Shown one piece after another: positions 25,256-34,239 of a DNA stretch of 64,000 bases. Source of the DNA: Amycolatopsis orientalis DSM 40040 = KCTC 9412 (GTDB taxonomy: Bacteria > Actinomycetota > Actinomycetes > Mycobacteriales > Pseudonocardiaceae); assembly GCF_000478275.1 (NCBI RefSeq), contig NZ_ASJB01000017.1:62001-126000 (forward strand), in the 5' to 3' direction. The stretch's first letter is position 1. Each line of letters starts with the position of its first letter. The position numbers and the translations under genes were made by a program. The notes beneath the pieces are model-generated. The model ran no database searches. It saw only the letters and a program-made list of their open reading frames with translations, and was not told where the DNA came from.

Positions 25256-25593
25256 TTGGTCTCACTCTCGATGTCCGTGCGGATCTTCTCCGCGATGGGG
25301 TCGAGTTTCTTGTTCGCGTAGCGGACGTAGAGCCCGGTGATCAAGAAGGTCGATACGAACTGCAACAGGCCGAAGACGAGGCCGACGTTGATGTTGCCGA
25401 AGAGCTTCGTGCTCATGAAGCCGTGCGCGTAGTCGGCGAGCAGCACGTACAGCAGGTACCAGACGAGGAACAGCGCCGACACCGGGAACACGAACCGGCG
25501 CAGCCGTGAACGCAGCTCCTTGAACTCGGCGCTGTCGTGGGCCTTGTCCCAATCGGTCTCAGGCGGACTGGGTGCGTCCGTTTCGGTGCTCAT
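25252..25593 (-). CDS. DUF485 small membrane protein
   Basis: 113 residues with an acidic N-terminus (STETDAPSPPETDWDKAHDSAEF) and two membrane segments (about 38-58 and 72-92) separated by ADYAHGFMSTKLFGNINVG, the usual DUF485 pattern. It is the partner of ActP and lies directly before it with a four-base overlap. ATG at 25593 follows AAGGAG. Confidence 0.9.
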   Translation of the reverse strand: MSTETDAPSPPETDWDKAHDSAEFKELRSRLRRFVFPVSALFLVWYLLYVLLADYAHGFMSTKLFGNINVGLVFGLLQFVSTFLITGLYVRYANKKLDPIAEKIRTDIESETK

Positions 25594-25738
25594 GGTGGTC
25601 TCCTTGCTGTCCACGAGAACGAGCACGGCCGGGGGACCGGGGGAAGTCAGATGCATCCGTACGCACATCGCCTTCCCTTCGCCGCGCCGCGAATGTGTTC
25701 CGCGCCACGTTAAGGAGGGCTCAAGCCGACCGGAACCG

Positions 25739-27472
25739 TCAGCGGTTCAAACGCCTGCCGAGACGACGAACGGTCGACGAACGGTACTCAGACCACGACG
25801 AAGGGGTTTCGGCTGTGCGATCGTCCAGATGCAGCCGCAACATGGCGGCGGTTGACCAGGAAGGAGGCCTGCCCCGTAAGGAAACCACGAGCATTACGCC
25901 GAATGCCAGTGGAACCGACCACGGGGCGGGCTGCGACACCAGGATCGCGGGCAGGCCGCTCAGCGCGGGTCCGAACAGGGCCACGAGGATCGACCCGGAC
26001 GACGCGACCAGTCCGGTGAGGACACCGCTGATCGCGCCCGCCGCGGTCAGCCGGTTCCACCAGATCCCGAGTACCAGCAAGGGACAGAACGTCGACGCGG
26101 CCACGGTGAAGCCCCAGGTGACGAGCACGCCCGCGTCCAATCTGGCCGAAGGCAGCGCGAGCAGGACCATCACCGCCGCCGCGCCGAGCACCGACCAGCG
26201 CAGCCGCCGCAGCCCACCGGGCATCAGGTCGTGCGCGACCGCGCCGGAGATCACCAGCAGGAGCCCGAGCGACGTCGCGAGGAACGCGGCGAACGCGCCC
26301 GCTGTCAGCAGCCCGGTGAACAGCGAACCGGCCCAGCCCTGGTCGACCTGCGACGGCAGCGCGACGACGACGAGGTCGGTCGCGCCGGAGACGTACAGCT
26401 CGGGCACGAGCACTCGGCCGAGCACTCCGTAAACCCCTGGGAACAGGTAGAAAACGCCGAGCAGGACGACGGTGATGGCCGCCGTCCGGCGGGCGGCGCG
26501 GCCGTCGGGGCTGGTGTGGAAACGCATCAGGACATGCGGCAGGCCCATGGTGCCGAGCATGGTCGCGATCAGGATCGCCCAGGTGCCGAGCAGCGGGTAG
26601 CCGTGGTCGCCGAGGTCGAGCAACGGCCGTTGCCAGTCCGGCCCGCCCAGCGGGGCGCCACCGCGGACGGCGGGAACCGGTGTGCCCTGGGCGAATTCCA
26701 GGACTTCACCGCTCCTGGCGGTCAGTTCTCCCGGCGGCACAACGCGTTTCTCCGGGCTGAGCAGGGTGGTCGGTTCGCGCAGGGTCAGCGTCACGTCGAT
26801 CTCGAACGACAGCTGGGTATCGCGGGCGAAGTGGGTGAACTCCACCGGATGCACCGAAGCCGACCGCTCCTCGGGGGTCACCTGTGAGACCAGCCAGATC
26901 GCGGGAATGAGGAACAGCAGCAGTTTCAGCACGAACTGGAACGCCTGGACGTAGGTCGCCGCGCGCATCCCGCCGAGCGCCAGTGTCGCGCTGACCGCCG
27001 TGCCCGCGATGACGACGCCGACCCAGTACGGCGTCCCGCCCACCGCGGTGAGGACCAGCCCCGCGGTGCGGAACTGCGGTACCAGGTAAAGGGTTCCGAT
27101 CACGAGGACGACGATGGCGGCGAGGCGGCGCAGCGCGGGCGAGGCGAGCCGCGCTTCGGCGAAGTCCGGCACGGTGAGCGCGCCGGACCGCCGCATCGGC
27201 GCCGCGACGAGCACCAGCATCGCGATGTAGCCCGCGGTGAACCCGACCGGATACCAGAGCGCGCCGATGCCGTCCTTCACCACCAGCCCGGCGACGCCGA
27301 GGAACGACGCCGCGGACAGGTATTCGCCGGAGACCGCGGCGGAGTTGACCAGCGGCGAGATCCGGCGGGAGGCGACGAGGAAGTCCGACGTCGTCCGCAT
27401 GGCGGCGACCCCGCGCAACCCGATCAACAGGGTGATCAGGACGACGGGGGCCACCGACAGCACCGCGACCAC
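25739..27472 (-). CDS. second SSS-family symporter with an extracytoplasmic insertion
   Basis: About 577 residues, paralogue of the ActP at 23627. It keeps SGEYLSAASFLGVAG, GGMRAATYVQAFQFVLK and GTMGLPHVLMRFHTSP. Between two central membrane segments it carries an insertion of roughly 90 residues (SQVTPEERSASVHPVEF to GDHGYPLLG) predicted outside the cell. The GTG at 27472 shares a base with the stop of the preceding small gene (TAGTG); the frame remains open upstream but that part overlaps the neighbour. It closes an operon that begins with a sensor kinase, so its substrate is probably what that kinase senses; monocarboxylates such as acetate or pyruvate are likely. Confidence 0.85.
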   Translation of the reverse strand: MVAVLSVAPVVLITLLIGLRGVAAMRTTSDFLVASRRISPLVNSAAVSGEYLSAASFLGVAGLVVKDGIGALWYPVGFTAGYIAMLVLVAAPMRRSGALTVPDFAEARLASPALRRLAAIVVLVIGTLYLVPQFRTAGLVLTAVGGTPYWVGVVIAGTAVSATLALGGMRAATYVQAFQFVLKLLLFLIPAIWLVSQVTPEERSASVHPVEFTHFARDTQLSFEIDVTLTLREPTTLLSPEKRVVPPGELTARSGEVLEFAQGTPVPAVRGGAPLGGPDWQRPLLDLGDHGYPLLGTWAILIATMLGTMGLPHVLMRFHTSPDGRAARRTAAITVVLLGVFYLFPGVYGVLGRVLVPELYVSGATDLVVVALPSQVDQGWAGSLFTGLLTAGAFAAFLATSLGLLLVISGAVAHDLMPGGLRRLRWSVLGAAAVMVLLALPSARLDAGVLVTWGFTVAASTFCPLLVLGIWWNRLTAAGAISGVLTGLVASSGSILVALFGPALSGLPAILVSQPAPWSVPLAFGVMLVVSLRGRPPSWSTAAMLRLHLDDRTAETPSSWSEYRSSTVRRLGRRLNR

Positions 27473-27819
27473 TAGTCGTCCTCGATCTTTTCGGCCCGGC
27501 GCAGTTGCCACCACGACAGCAGCGCCATCGCCGGATACGGCAGGATCGCGATCATCAGCCAGGACAACGGGATGCCGGCCAGCCGCACCGAATCCAGCCC
27601 GGGGAAGACGCCGAACACCAGCGGGAGACCGAAGACCAGCCCGAACATCCCGGCCAGCGCGGGAAGCCCGCGACGGCGCTGGGCCCGGTAGAGCCTGTCC
27701 GCGCGTTCGGCGTCGTTCGCCGCCAGCCGGGGCACCCGCCAGCGGCCGCGCGACCGGCGCCGCGAATGCGCGAGCCGGGTCTGCGGGCTGGTGACGGCGA
27801 CCCGTTTGACGCGGCTCAC
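27472..27819 (-). CDS. small two-segment membrane protein, symporter partner
   Basis: 115 residues: a very basic N-terminus (SRVKRVAVTSPQTRLAHSRRRSRGRWR), then two hydrophobic segments (GLPALAGMFGLVFGLPLVFGV and PLSWLMIAILPYPAMALLSWW). Size, position and topology parallel the DUF485 protein in front of ActP, although sequence identity is low. GTG start overlaps the response-regulator stop (GTGA). Confidence 0.75.
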   Translation of the reverse strand: MSRVKRVAVTSPQTRLAHSRRRSRGRWRVPRLAANDAERADRLYRAQRRRGLPALAGMFGLVFGLPLVFGVFPGLDSVRLAGIPLSWLMIAILPYPAMALLSWWQLRRAEKIEDD

Positions 27820-28586
27820 CGCCGGTTCCCCCGGCCCAGTTCACCGCGTTGCGCGGCGGCGAGCAGCCGGTCGCGCAGGTCACGCGCGTGGCGTCGGCTC
27901 ACCGGCACGTCGCCTGCCTCGGTATGCGCGAGCAGTCCGCCGGTGGTGTCGCTGCGCAGTTCCAGCACCGCGTCGACGGCGACCAGGAAACCCCGGTGCA
28001 CCCGCGTGAATCCGGTGCCCTCCCAATACTCTTCGAGCCGGGAGAGCGGCATCCGCGTGACGTGGACGCCGGATTTCGTGTGCAGCCGGACGTAGTCGCC
28101 GTGGGCCTCGACGAACTGGACGTCGTCGCGCCGGACGTACCGCGTGCGCCCGCCGGATTCCACCGGCAGCGCGGACATCGCGTCCGGTGCCGGTTTCGGC
28201 TCGTCGGCCTGGTTGCCCGCCATCCGGACCACTTTGGACAGTGCGGCGGACAGCCGTTCCGCGCGGACCGGTTTGAGCAGGTAGTCGACAGCGCCGATGC
28301 CGTAGGCGGTCACGGCGTGGCCGTCGTGCGCGGTGACGAACACGATCACCGGCGGCTCGTTCAGCCGGGCCAGCAGCGAGGCGAGTTCGAGCCCGTCGAG
28401 TCCCGGCATGGAGATGTCGAGGAAGACGGCGTCGAAATGACTGCCCTGCAACAGTTTGAGTGCGTTGAGCGCGTCACCGGCCGCGACCACCTCGGCGACT
28501 TCCGGTGCTTCGCGCAGCAGGCTGCACAGTTCGTCGAGGGCGGGCGGCACGTCGTCGACCGCCAGTACCCGGAGCCCGTTCGTCAC
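27816..28586 (-). CDS. LytTR-family response regulator
   Basis: 256 residues: receiver domain 1-120 with the DD pair at 11-12, phosphoacceptor Asp57 (VFLDISMPG) and Lys near 107 (YLLKPV); LytTR DNA-binding domain about 150-250 (RYVRRDDVQFVEAHGDYVRLHTKSG). LytTR proteins bind pairs of direct repeats. The GTG start overlaps the kinase stop. The cognate target is most likely this operon or other carboxylate genes. Confidence 0.92.
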   Translation of the reverse strand: MTNGLRVLAVDDVPPALDELCSLLREAPEVAEVVAAGDALNALKLLQGSHFDAVFLDISMPGLDGLELASLLARLNEPPVIVFVTAHDGHAVTAYGIGAVDYLLKPVRAERLSAALSKVVRMAGNQADEPKPAPDAMSALPVESGGRTRYVRRDDVQFVEAHGDYVRLHTKSGVHVTRMPLSRLEEYWEGTGFTRVHRGFLVAVDAVLELRSDTTGGLLAHTEAGDVPVSRRHARDLRDRLLAAAQRGELGRGNRR

Positions 28587-29629
28587 GGCAGCACCCCCGG
28601 CTGGAAACGGGGCACGCGCACCACGACCCTGGTGCCCGCGCCGACCTCGGTTTCGACCGTCAGGCCGTACCACGGCCCGTAGACACTGCGCAGTCTCTTG
28701 TCCACATTGGCCAGTCCGACGCCGCCGTCGTCGCCGCGCCCGGCCAGGATCGCCGCCGCGCGGGCGGGGTCCATGCCGAGTCCGTCGTCCTCGACGCTGA
28801 TCACGCAGTCGTTCCCTTCCGCCATTCCCTGTACCTGGATGAACCCCGCCTCGGAGCGCGGTTCGATCCCGTGCCGGATCGCGTTCTCCACCAACGGTTC
28901 CAGCACGAGATACGGCACCGCGACCGCCAGCACCTCCGGCGCCACCCGCACCTGGACCCGCAGCCGTTCCCCGAGTACCGCGCGCTGCAGCGCCAGGTAG
29001 GTCTCGATGGCGCGGAACTCCTCGGCGACCATCGTGTACTCGCCGTGCCGGGCGAGGCTGTACCGCGTGTACTCGGCGAAGTCGAGCATCAGGTCGCGGG
29101 CGCGATCCGGATCGGAGCGGACCAGCGAGGAGATCACGGTGAGCGCGTTGTAGACGAAATGCGGCGAGATCTCGGCCCGCAGCGCGCGCAGTTCCGCCTC
29201 CGCGGCCTGTTCGGCGGACGCCTCCAGCCGCCCGCGTTCGAGCGCGTGGACGACGAGTTCGGCGGCCTGGCGGGCGATGGCGTTCGTCCCGCCCGCGACC
29301 AGGAGGACCCCGGACAGTTCGTCGTGGACGTGCAGCGGCAGCGCCAGCAATCCGGGCTCGGACACCGGTGTCTCGGAGTGGAGGACCTCGTCGAGCGCCG
29401 CCACGACGACGTCGTCGGAGGCGGGACGGCCGGACCAGATCAGCGAACCGGAGAGGTCGGTCAGCCCGAGCCCGGGGACGCCGAACAGCCGCCGGAGACC
29501 GTGCGTCGCGTGGCGGACGCGGGGGCCGGCGAGACCGTCCATGAGATCGTCGGAGACCCGCTGGGCGGCGGCGAGTACCGGCACCGGATCGGCGGCCGGG
29601 GCGGTGCGCCAGGGCAGACGGGTGCTCAT
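28583..29629 (-). CDS. cytosolic LytS-type sensor histidine kinase
   Basis: 348 residues without membrane segments. An N-terminal GAF-like sensor domain (about 20-130), a short coiled segment (ERGRLEASAEQAAEAELRALRAE), a His_kinase domain with phosphoacceptor His157 in ISPHFVYNAL, and an ATPase domain with LVENAIRHG (Asn249) and DDGLGMD. Unlike LytS/BtsS it lacks the multi-span membrane sensor, so it should read an internal signal or act with the downstream membrane proteins. First gene of a four-gene overlapping operon. Confidence 0.9.
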   Translation of the reverse strand: MSTRLPWRTAPAADPVPVLAAAQRVSDDLMDGLAGPRVRHATHGLRRLFGVPGLGLTDLSGSLIWSGRPASDDVVVAALDEVLHSETPVSEPGLLALPLHVHDELSGVLLVAGGTNAIARQAAELVVHALERGRLEASAEQAAEAELRALRAEISPHFVYNALTVISSLVRSDPDRARDLMLDFAEYTRYSLARHGEYTMVAEEFRAIETYLALQRAVLGERLRVQVRVAPEVLAVAVPYLVLEPLVENAIRHGIEPRSEAGFIQVQGMAEGNDCVISVEDDGLGMDPARAAAILAGRGDDGGVGLANVDKRLRSVYGPWYGLTVETEVGAGTRVVVRVPRFQPGVLP

Positions 29630-29703
29630 CGGCCACCTCCCTCCGCGACGTCGAGGGCTAGATCCTAACGTCGGTGCGTGGTTCCGGCGGTTACGCTCCG
29701 GGC

Positions 29704-30213
29704 ATGGTCGTTGGGGATACCGTGGTGCTCCGGCTCGACGTCGTGATGCGACGGCTCGCGCTCGTCGGTTTCGTGGTCTTCGGCGGTGGCGGTGTGGCGG
29801 CCGTCGTCGTCTCGCTGACCGGGCTGGCGAGGCAGACCGGCTCGCAGGCGATGTACGGGGTGCTTTTCGGCCTGCTCAGCGTGGCTTTCGCCGGGCTGAT
29901 CCTGCTCGGACTGCGGCGTTCGGCCGAGTTCCTGACGGTGTCCGCGGCCGGATTCGCCGTCGGGCGTCGTGAGGTGGACTTCGAGGTGCGGTGGACCGAG
30001 GTCACGCGGCTGCGGGTGTGGCGGGAGAAGCGGCGGGTGGGGCGGTGGATGCACTGGTGGCACTACCGGCTCGAATGGACCGGTTCCGGGCCGGACCTCC
30101 TGCTCGAGGGTGACGAGTACGTGTACGTGCTTGGGCACCTGGGTGGGGGCGCCAGGCTGTATGCGGCCCTCACGCTCTTCGCGCCTGCTGGAGTGGTCGA
30201 GCTCGCGGAGTGA
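29704..30213 (+). CDS. membrane protein with C-terminal PH-like region, function unknown
   Basis: About 169 residues. Two adjacent membrane segments (ALVGFVVFGGGGVAAVVVSL and VLFGLLSVAFAGLILLGL) are followed by a beta-rich soluble part (FLTVSAAGFAVGRREVDFEVRWTEVTRLRVW) like bacterial PH domains. Start ATG at 29704. It is monocistronic, divergent from the kinase operon and ends at a long palindrome. Confidence 0.65.
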   Translation: MVVGDTVVLRLDVVMRRLALVGFVVFGGGGVAAVVVSLTGLARQTGSQAMYGVLFGLLSVAFAGLILLGLRRSAEFLTVSAAGFAVGRREVDFEVRWTEVTRLRVWREKRRVGRWMHWWHYRLEWTGSGPDLLLEGDEYVYVLGHLGGGARLYAALTLFAPAGVVELAE

Positions 30214-30223
30214 GTGGGTCCCG

Positions 30224-30282
30224 AACGCCATGAAAGGTCCTTTCCTTGCAAAATTTGCAAGGAAAGGACCTTTCATGGCGTT
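30224..30282. repeat. 59-bp near-perfect palindrome, ATGAAAGGTCC family
   Basis: Two exact 29-base arms (30224-30252 and 30254-30282) around a single central A. It lies between the convergent PH-like and ABC-binding-protein genes. The core ATGAAAGGTCCTTTCCTTGC followed by an AAATTT centre occurs again at 41276-41322 with one base changed. Both strands can be read as a short peptide beginning MKGPFL, which is a by-product of the palindrome and not evidence of a gene. Confidence 0.9.
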
Positions 30283-30293
30283 ACCGAAGCGCG

Positions 30294-31283
30294 TCAGCAG
30301 CTCTGCTTGTAGAAGTACTGCGCGTTGGCGTCCATGTTCGCCTTGGTGATCGAGTGCAGCGAAGCGGTCAGGTTGCGCGTGACCGGTTTACCCTCCAGCG
30401 CCGCGATGGCCTGCTGCACGCCCTGCTGTCCGATGGCGGCCGGGTCCTGCGCGATGAGGCCCTGGTACTCACCCTTGCGCAGCCCCTCGATCTCCGACGG
30501 CGAGGCGTCGAAGCCGATCAGGTTGACCGCGCCGATCTTGCCCGCGTTCCGCAGGCCGGTCGCGGCGCCCTCGCCGGTGTTGAGGTTCGTCGCGAAGATG
30601 CCGATCAGGTCCGGGGTGGACGCGAGCGCGGCGGTCACCTTGGACGCGGCCTGGTCCGGCTCGTTCTGGGTGAACTGCACGCCCGCCGACTTCAGGTTCG
30701 GGTAGTTCTTCAGCTCGTCCTCGAAGCCCTTCGCGCGGGTGTTCGTGGTCGAGGTGCCCGCGATGGTGTCGAGCACCAGCACCGAACCGGTCTTGCCCGC
30801 GGCCAGCTCCGACATCGTCTTGGCGGCGAGCTTGCCGCCCTCGGCGTTGTCCGAGGAGATGGACGACTCCGCCACGCTGGTGTCCTTCAGCGCGGTGTCG
30901 ACCTCGATGATCTTCGCGCCACGCGACTTGACCTGCTGGATCGGGGCGAGCATCGCCTGCGCGTCGGTCGGCGCGATCAGCAGCGCGGCGGGCGGGTTGG
31001 AGCCCAGCGCGTTGACGAGCTGGGTCTGCATGGCCGCGTCGAACTTCTGCGGCGCCTGCGTGGTGAGCTCGTAGCCCGCCTTCTTGGCCTCGGCCTCGGC
31101 GCCGCACTGCATCGAGATGTAGAACGGCTCGGCCTGCACACCCGGGATCAGCGACAGTTTCTTGCTGGTGGTCTTGGCGCCGGAGTCGCCCGACGACGAT
31201 CCGCCGACGGTGCCGCCGCCGCAGGCGGTCAAGAGGAGGGCCGCGGAAACGGCGGCACCGGTGACGAGCAGGGTCTTCTTCAT
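30294..31283 (-). CDS. sugar ABC transporter substrate-binding lipoprotein
   Basis: 329 residues. Lipoprotein signal peptide with lipobox LLTAC (Cys21), then a Ser/Gly linker and a periplasmic-binding-protein type 1 fold of the RbsB family (SLIPGVQAEPFYISMQCGAEAEAKKAGYEL, APTDAQAMLAPIQQVKSRGAKIIEVDT, GFDASPSEIEGLRKG). Last gene of the LacI-manA-ABC operon; together with the isomerase this indicates mannose or a mannose-containing sugar as substrate. Confidence 0.9.
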   Translation of the reverse strand: MKKTLLVTGAAVSAALLLTACGGGTVGGSSSGDSGAKTTSKKLSLIPGVQAEPFYISMQCGAEAEAKKAGYELTTQAPQKFDAAMQTQLVNALGSNPPAALLIAPTDAQAMLAPIQQVKSRGAKIIEVDTALKDTSVAESSISSDNAEGGKLAAKTMSELAAGKTGSVLVLDTIAGTSTTNTRAKGFEDELKNYPNLKSAGVQFTQNEPDQAASKVTAALASTPDLIGIFATNLNTGEGAATGLRNAGKIGAVNLIGFDASPSEIEGLRKGEYQGLIAQDPAAIGQQGVQQAIAALEGKPVTRNLTASLHSITKANMDANAQYFYKQSC

Positions 31284-31364
31284 GGTGATTGCACCTCTTT
31301 GTGCATGGATTCGGATTGACGTTGCGAAGCAGTTCCGTTGAGGGTGGTGGTGGGGCGGGGAGGG

Positions 31365-32426
31365 TCAACGAGAATTGCGGCGACGACGGCGCCGCTGGTC
31401 GAACCAGACCGCGGCGATCAGCACCGCGCCGACCGCGATCATCTGCCAGAAGTCCTGGACCTGCGTGATGTTGAAGCCCTTCTTCAGCACGGCCGGGATG
31501 AACACGCCGATCACCGTGCCCAGCACCGAACCGACACCGCCGAAGAGGCTCGTGCCACCCATCACCGTGGCGGCGATGGCGTTGAGGTTGTCCGTGGTGT
31601 GCGCCGAAATCGTCGTCGACGCGTAGTACGCCAGCGAGAGGAAACCGGCGATACCGGCGAGGAAACCGGTGAGCGTGTACACCTTCAGCAGATGCGCGGT
31701 CACCCCGATCCCCGCCCGGCGCGCGCCCTCGGCGTTGGAGCCGACGGCGAAGGTGTAGCGGCCGAATTTGGTGGTGTGCAACAGCCAGGCACCGATCAGG
31801 GTGATCACCACGGCCACCAGCACCAGGTTCGGCACCCCGCCGAACGAGGTCCCGTAGCCGAGCGTCTTGTTCAGCTCGGTCGGCACGCTGCGCACGTCGG
31901 ACCCGTTGTTCAGCAGGTACGCGGCACCCAGTGCGGCACCCATCGTGCCGAGCGTGACGATCAGCGGCGGGATGTTGGCCACCGCGATCAGGAAACCGTT
32001 GATGAGGCCCCAGATCGTGCCCGCGACGACCGCCGCCACGAGCCCGGCGGTGATGACGCCCCAGCCTGCCTTCGTCGCGTCGCCGTCCGGGCTCAGCGCC
32101 TCCATCGTCTTGCCCGCCACCATGCCCGCGAAGATCAGCACGGAACCGACCGAGAGGTCGATCCCCGACGTGATGATCACGAACGTCATGCCGACCGAGA
32201 GCACCAGCAGTACCGAAGTCTCGATGAGCAGCGTCTGGAAGGTGAACAGCGTCGCGAACTCGGCGGGCGCGATCGCGGTGAACACGATGATGAGCGCCAG
32301 CAGCACCAGCGCGATCCAGAAGGTGTTGGCCCCGATCAGCCGCTGGCCGATCGATCGCTTGCCGAAGCCACCGTCCACAGAGGTCTGGATTTCGGGGTTC
32401 TTCTTCGTCGGAGTGGACACGGTCAC
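31365..32426 (-). CDS. sugar ABC transporter permease (RbsC-like)
   Basis: About 353 residues with eight to ten membrane segments. SVGMTFVIITSGIDLSVGSVLIFAGMVAG and NIPPLIVTLGTMGAALGAAYLLNNG are signatures of the BPD_transp_2 (ribose-type) permeases. GTG at 32426 overlaps the stop of the ATPase gene (GTGA) and has AGGAGG ahead; a second GTG two codons later is possible. Confidence 0.9.
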   Translation of the reverse strand: MTVSTPTKKNPEIQTSVDGGFGKRSIGQRLIGANTFWIALVLLALIIVFTAIAPAEFATLFTFQTLLIETSVLLVLSVGMTFVIITSGIDLSVGSVLIFAGMVAGKTMEALSPDGDATKAGWGVITAGLVAAVVAGTIWGLINGFLIAVANIPPLIVTLGTMGAALGAAYLLNNGSDVRSVPTELNKTLGYGTSFGGVPNLVLVAVVITLIGAWLLHTTKFGRYTFAVGSNAEGARRAGIGVTAHLLKVYTLTGFLAGIAGFLSLAYYASTTISAHTTDNLNAIAATVMGGTSLFGGVGSVLGTVIGVFIPAVLKKGFNITQVQDFWQMIAVGAVLIAAVWFDQRRRRRRNSR

Positions 32427-33187
32427 GCCGCCTCCTCTTGTACGAGCGCCCCGGTCATGGCGGCGACCAGGTCTTCGAGTTTCGTGTCGGAGCCGGTGAA
32501 CCGGGCGACGCGCTTGCCGAGCCGCAGTACCTCGATGCGGTCGGACACCGAAAGCACCTCGGGCATGTTGTGGCTGATCAGCACGACGGCGATGCCCTTG
32601 TCCCGCACCTTCTTGATCACGTCCAGCACGCGTTCGCGCTGCACCACGCCGAGCGCGGCCGTCGGCTCGTCCATGAACACGACCTTCGAGGCCCACACGA
32701 CCGAGCGCGCGACCGCGACGCTCTGCCGCTGCCCACCGGACAGCGAGCCGATCGGGACGTCGGGACTCTGCAAGGTCACGCCGAGCCGCTGGAACTCGTC
32801 CACGGCCTGGCGGCGCATCTCCTTCTTGTCCAGCATCCCCAGTTTGCCGAGGATCCCCTTGCGGTGGATCTCCCTGCCGAGGAACAGGTTCGCGGCCGGG
32901 TCGAGTTCCGGTGCGACCGCGAGGTCCTGGTACACCGTCTCGATCCCCATCCGCCGGGCCGTGGTGGGGGAGTCCAGTACCACCTCGGAGCCGTCGAGCA
33001 GGATCTTGCCCGACGTCGGCTGCTCCGCGCCGGACAGGCATTTGACCAAAGTGGACTTCCCGGCGCCGTTGTCGCCGATCAGCGCGGTGACCTCACCGGC
33101 CCGCGCCTGGAACGACGCGCCGCGCAGCGCTTCCACCGAACCGTAGCGTTTGACCAGGTCCTGTGCGTCGAGCAGGAGTTCGCTCAC
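32423..33187 (-). CDS. sugar ABC transporter ATP-binding protein
   Basis: 254 residues, a single nucleotide-binding domain. Walker A GDNGAGKST near residue 38, signature LSGGQRQSVAVARSV near 148, Walker B VVFMDEPTAAL near 168. Most RbsA proteins have two such domains; this half-size form must dimerise. It overlaps both neighbours by four bases (GTGA). Confidence 0.93.
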   Translation of the reverse strand: MSELLLDAQDLVKRYGSVEALRGASFQARAGEVTALIGDNGAGKSTLVKCLSGAEQPTSGKILLDGSEVVLDSPTTARRMGIETVYQDLAVAPELDPAANLFLGREIHRKGILGKLGMLDKKEMRRQAVDEFQRLGVTLQSPDVPIGSLSGGQRQSVAVARSVVWASKVVFMDEPTAALGVVQRERVLDVIKKVRDKGIAVVLISHNMPEVLSVSDRIEVLRLGKRVARFTGSDTKLEDLVAAMTGALVQEEAA

Positions 33188-34239
33188 GATCGCTCCCTCT
33201 TCTCCGGTGCCGGCGGCCTGCAGCGGATGACCGTGACGTCGCCCTCCACGCCTGCCTGACCGGCGTCGTACGGGACCACGTAGGTCTCGCCCTTGCTCAG
33301 TGCGTACTCGCCGCCGTGTTCGGTGCGGAGCGTCCCCGAGCCGTCCATGACGACCAGCACCGCGAACGACGGATCCAGTGACAACGTTGTCGACCTACCG
33401 GAAGCAGCGGGACGGAGCTGATCGGCGCGGAAGAACGCGTCACTGCCGTCGGCGAGCAGGTCCACAGTGGACGCTTCGTCACCGGCGGTGCGCTTGACGA
33501 TCGAGCCGAGTCGTTCCTCGTCCCAGCCCGAGGTGTCCAGTGTCTCGATGGCGGTTTCGAATCCGATCCCGAGATGCGCCTTCTCCGGGTTCGCCAGGAA
33601 GTCGCGCCACTCCAGCGTCAGCGAGAAGTCGGTCGGCTGCTGGAGTTCGACGACGAACACGCCCTCGCCGATCGCGTGCGGCAGGCCCGCCGGGATGTAG
33701 ACCGTGTCGCCGGGTGTGACCGCGACGCTGTTCAGGGCCCCGATCATGGCGGGCGCGTCCTGGGTGCGGGCCCATTCGTTGACCGTCGCTTTGTCGACGG
33801 TCTCCTGGAAACCGGGGTAGACGCGCGGGTCGTCGCCGTAGGTGCCGACCACGATCCACGCCTCGGTCTTGCCGAAGTGCGAGTCGAAGTGCCGCCGGGC
33901 GAACGCGTCCGACGGGTGGAAGTGCACCGGCAGCCGCTGGCCCGCGTCGAGCAGTTTCACCAGCAGTCCGGTCGAGTCGCCGAGTGCCTCGACGTGTTTG
34001 GCACCGAGCCAGGCGTTCGGGTTCTCGCGGACGGCGTCGCGCAGCCAGACCCCGCTCGGGAGCCTGGTCAGGCCGTTGGTCTCCTGGCCGAACATCGTGG
34101 TCGCCGAGCCGACCCAGTCTTCGGGGCCGAACTTGCTCTCGGAAGGGGCGCCCCGCAACGCGGCGATGGCGTCCCCGCCGCGGTAGAACTGCGGCGGCTG
34201 GTTCGCCGGCAGGCGGATCGGTTCGAGGTGGCCGCTCAT
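33184..34239 (-). CDS. mannose-6-phosphate isomerase-like protein (type I, ManA family)
   Basis: Cupin metalloenzyme converting mannose-6-phosphate to fructose-6-phosphate. 351 residues: zinc ligands in PVHFHPSDAFARRHFDSHFGKTEAWIV (about 104-130) and YIPAGLPHAIGEGV near 187; the C-terminal cupin ends KGETYVVPYDAG. It is the metabolic gene of the operon. Coding bases 33380-33391 contain an exact copy of the LacI operator found at 35272 and 35822. The four-base overlap with lacI (ATGA) indicates coupling. Confidence 0.85.
   Translation of the reverse strand: MSGHLEPIRLPANQPPQFYRGGDAIAALRGAPSESKFGPEDWVGSATTMFGQETNGLTRLPSGVWLRDAVRENPNAWLGAKHVEALGDSTGLLVKLLDAGQRLPVHFHPSDAFARRHFDSHFGKTEAWIVVGTYGDDPRVYPGFQETVDKATVNEWARTQDAPAMIGALNSVAVTPGDTVYIPAGLPHAIGEGVFVVELQQPTDFSLTLEWRDFLANPEKAHLGIGFETAIETLDTSGWDEERLGSIVKRTAGDEASTVDLLADGSDAFFRADQLRPAASGRSTTLSLDPSFAVLVVMDGSGTLRTEHGGEYALSKGETYVVPYDAGQAGVEGDVTVIRCRPPAPEKRERS
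33380..33391. promoter_or_regulatory. internal LacI operator copy
   Basis: GACAACGTTGTC inside the manA-like coding region, identical to the two copies in the regulatory regions. It lies about 1.9 kb downstream of the lacI start and may be an auxiliary operator. Confidence 0.55.

Noticed and set aside
30224..30282. Small protein starting MKGPFLANFARKGPFM
   Set aside because: It is the literal reading of a palindrome on both strands and recurs at 41276; no independent coding evidence.
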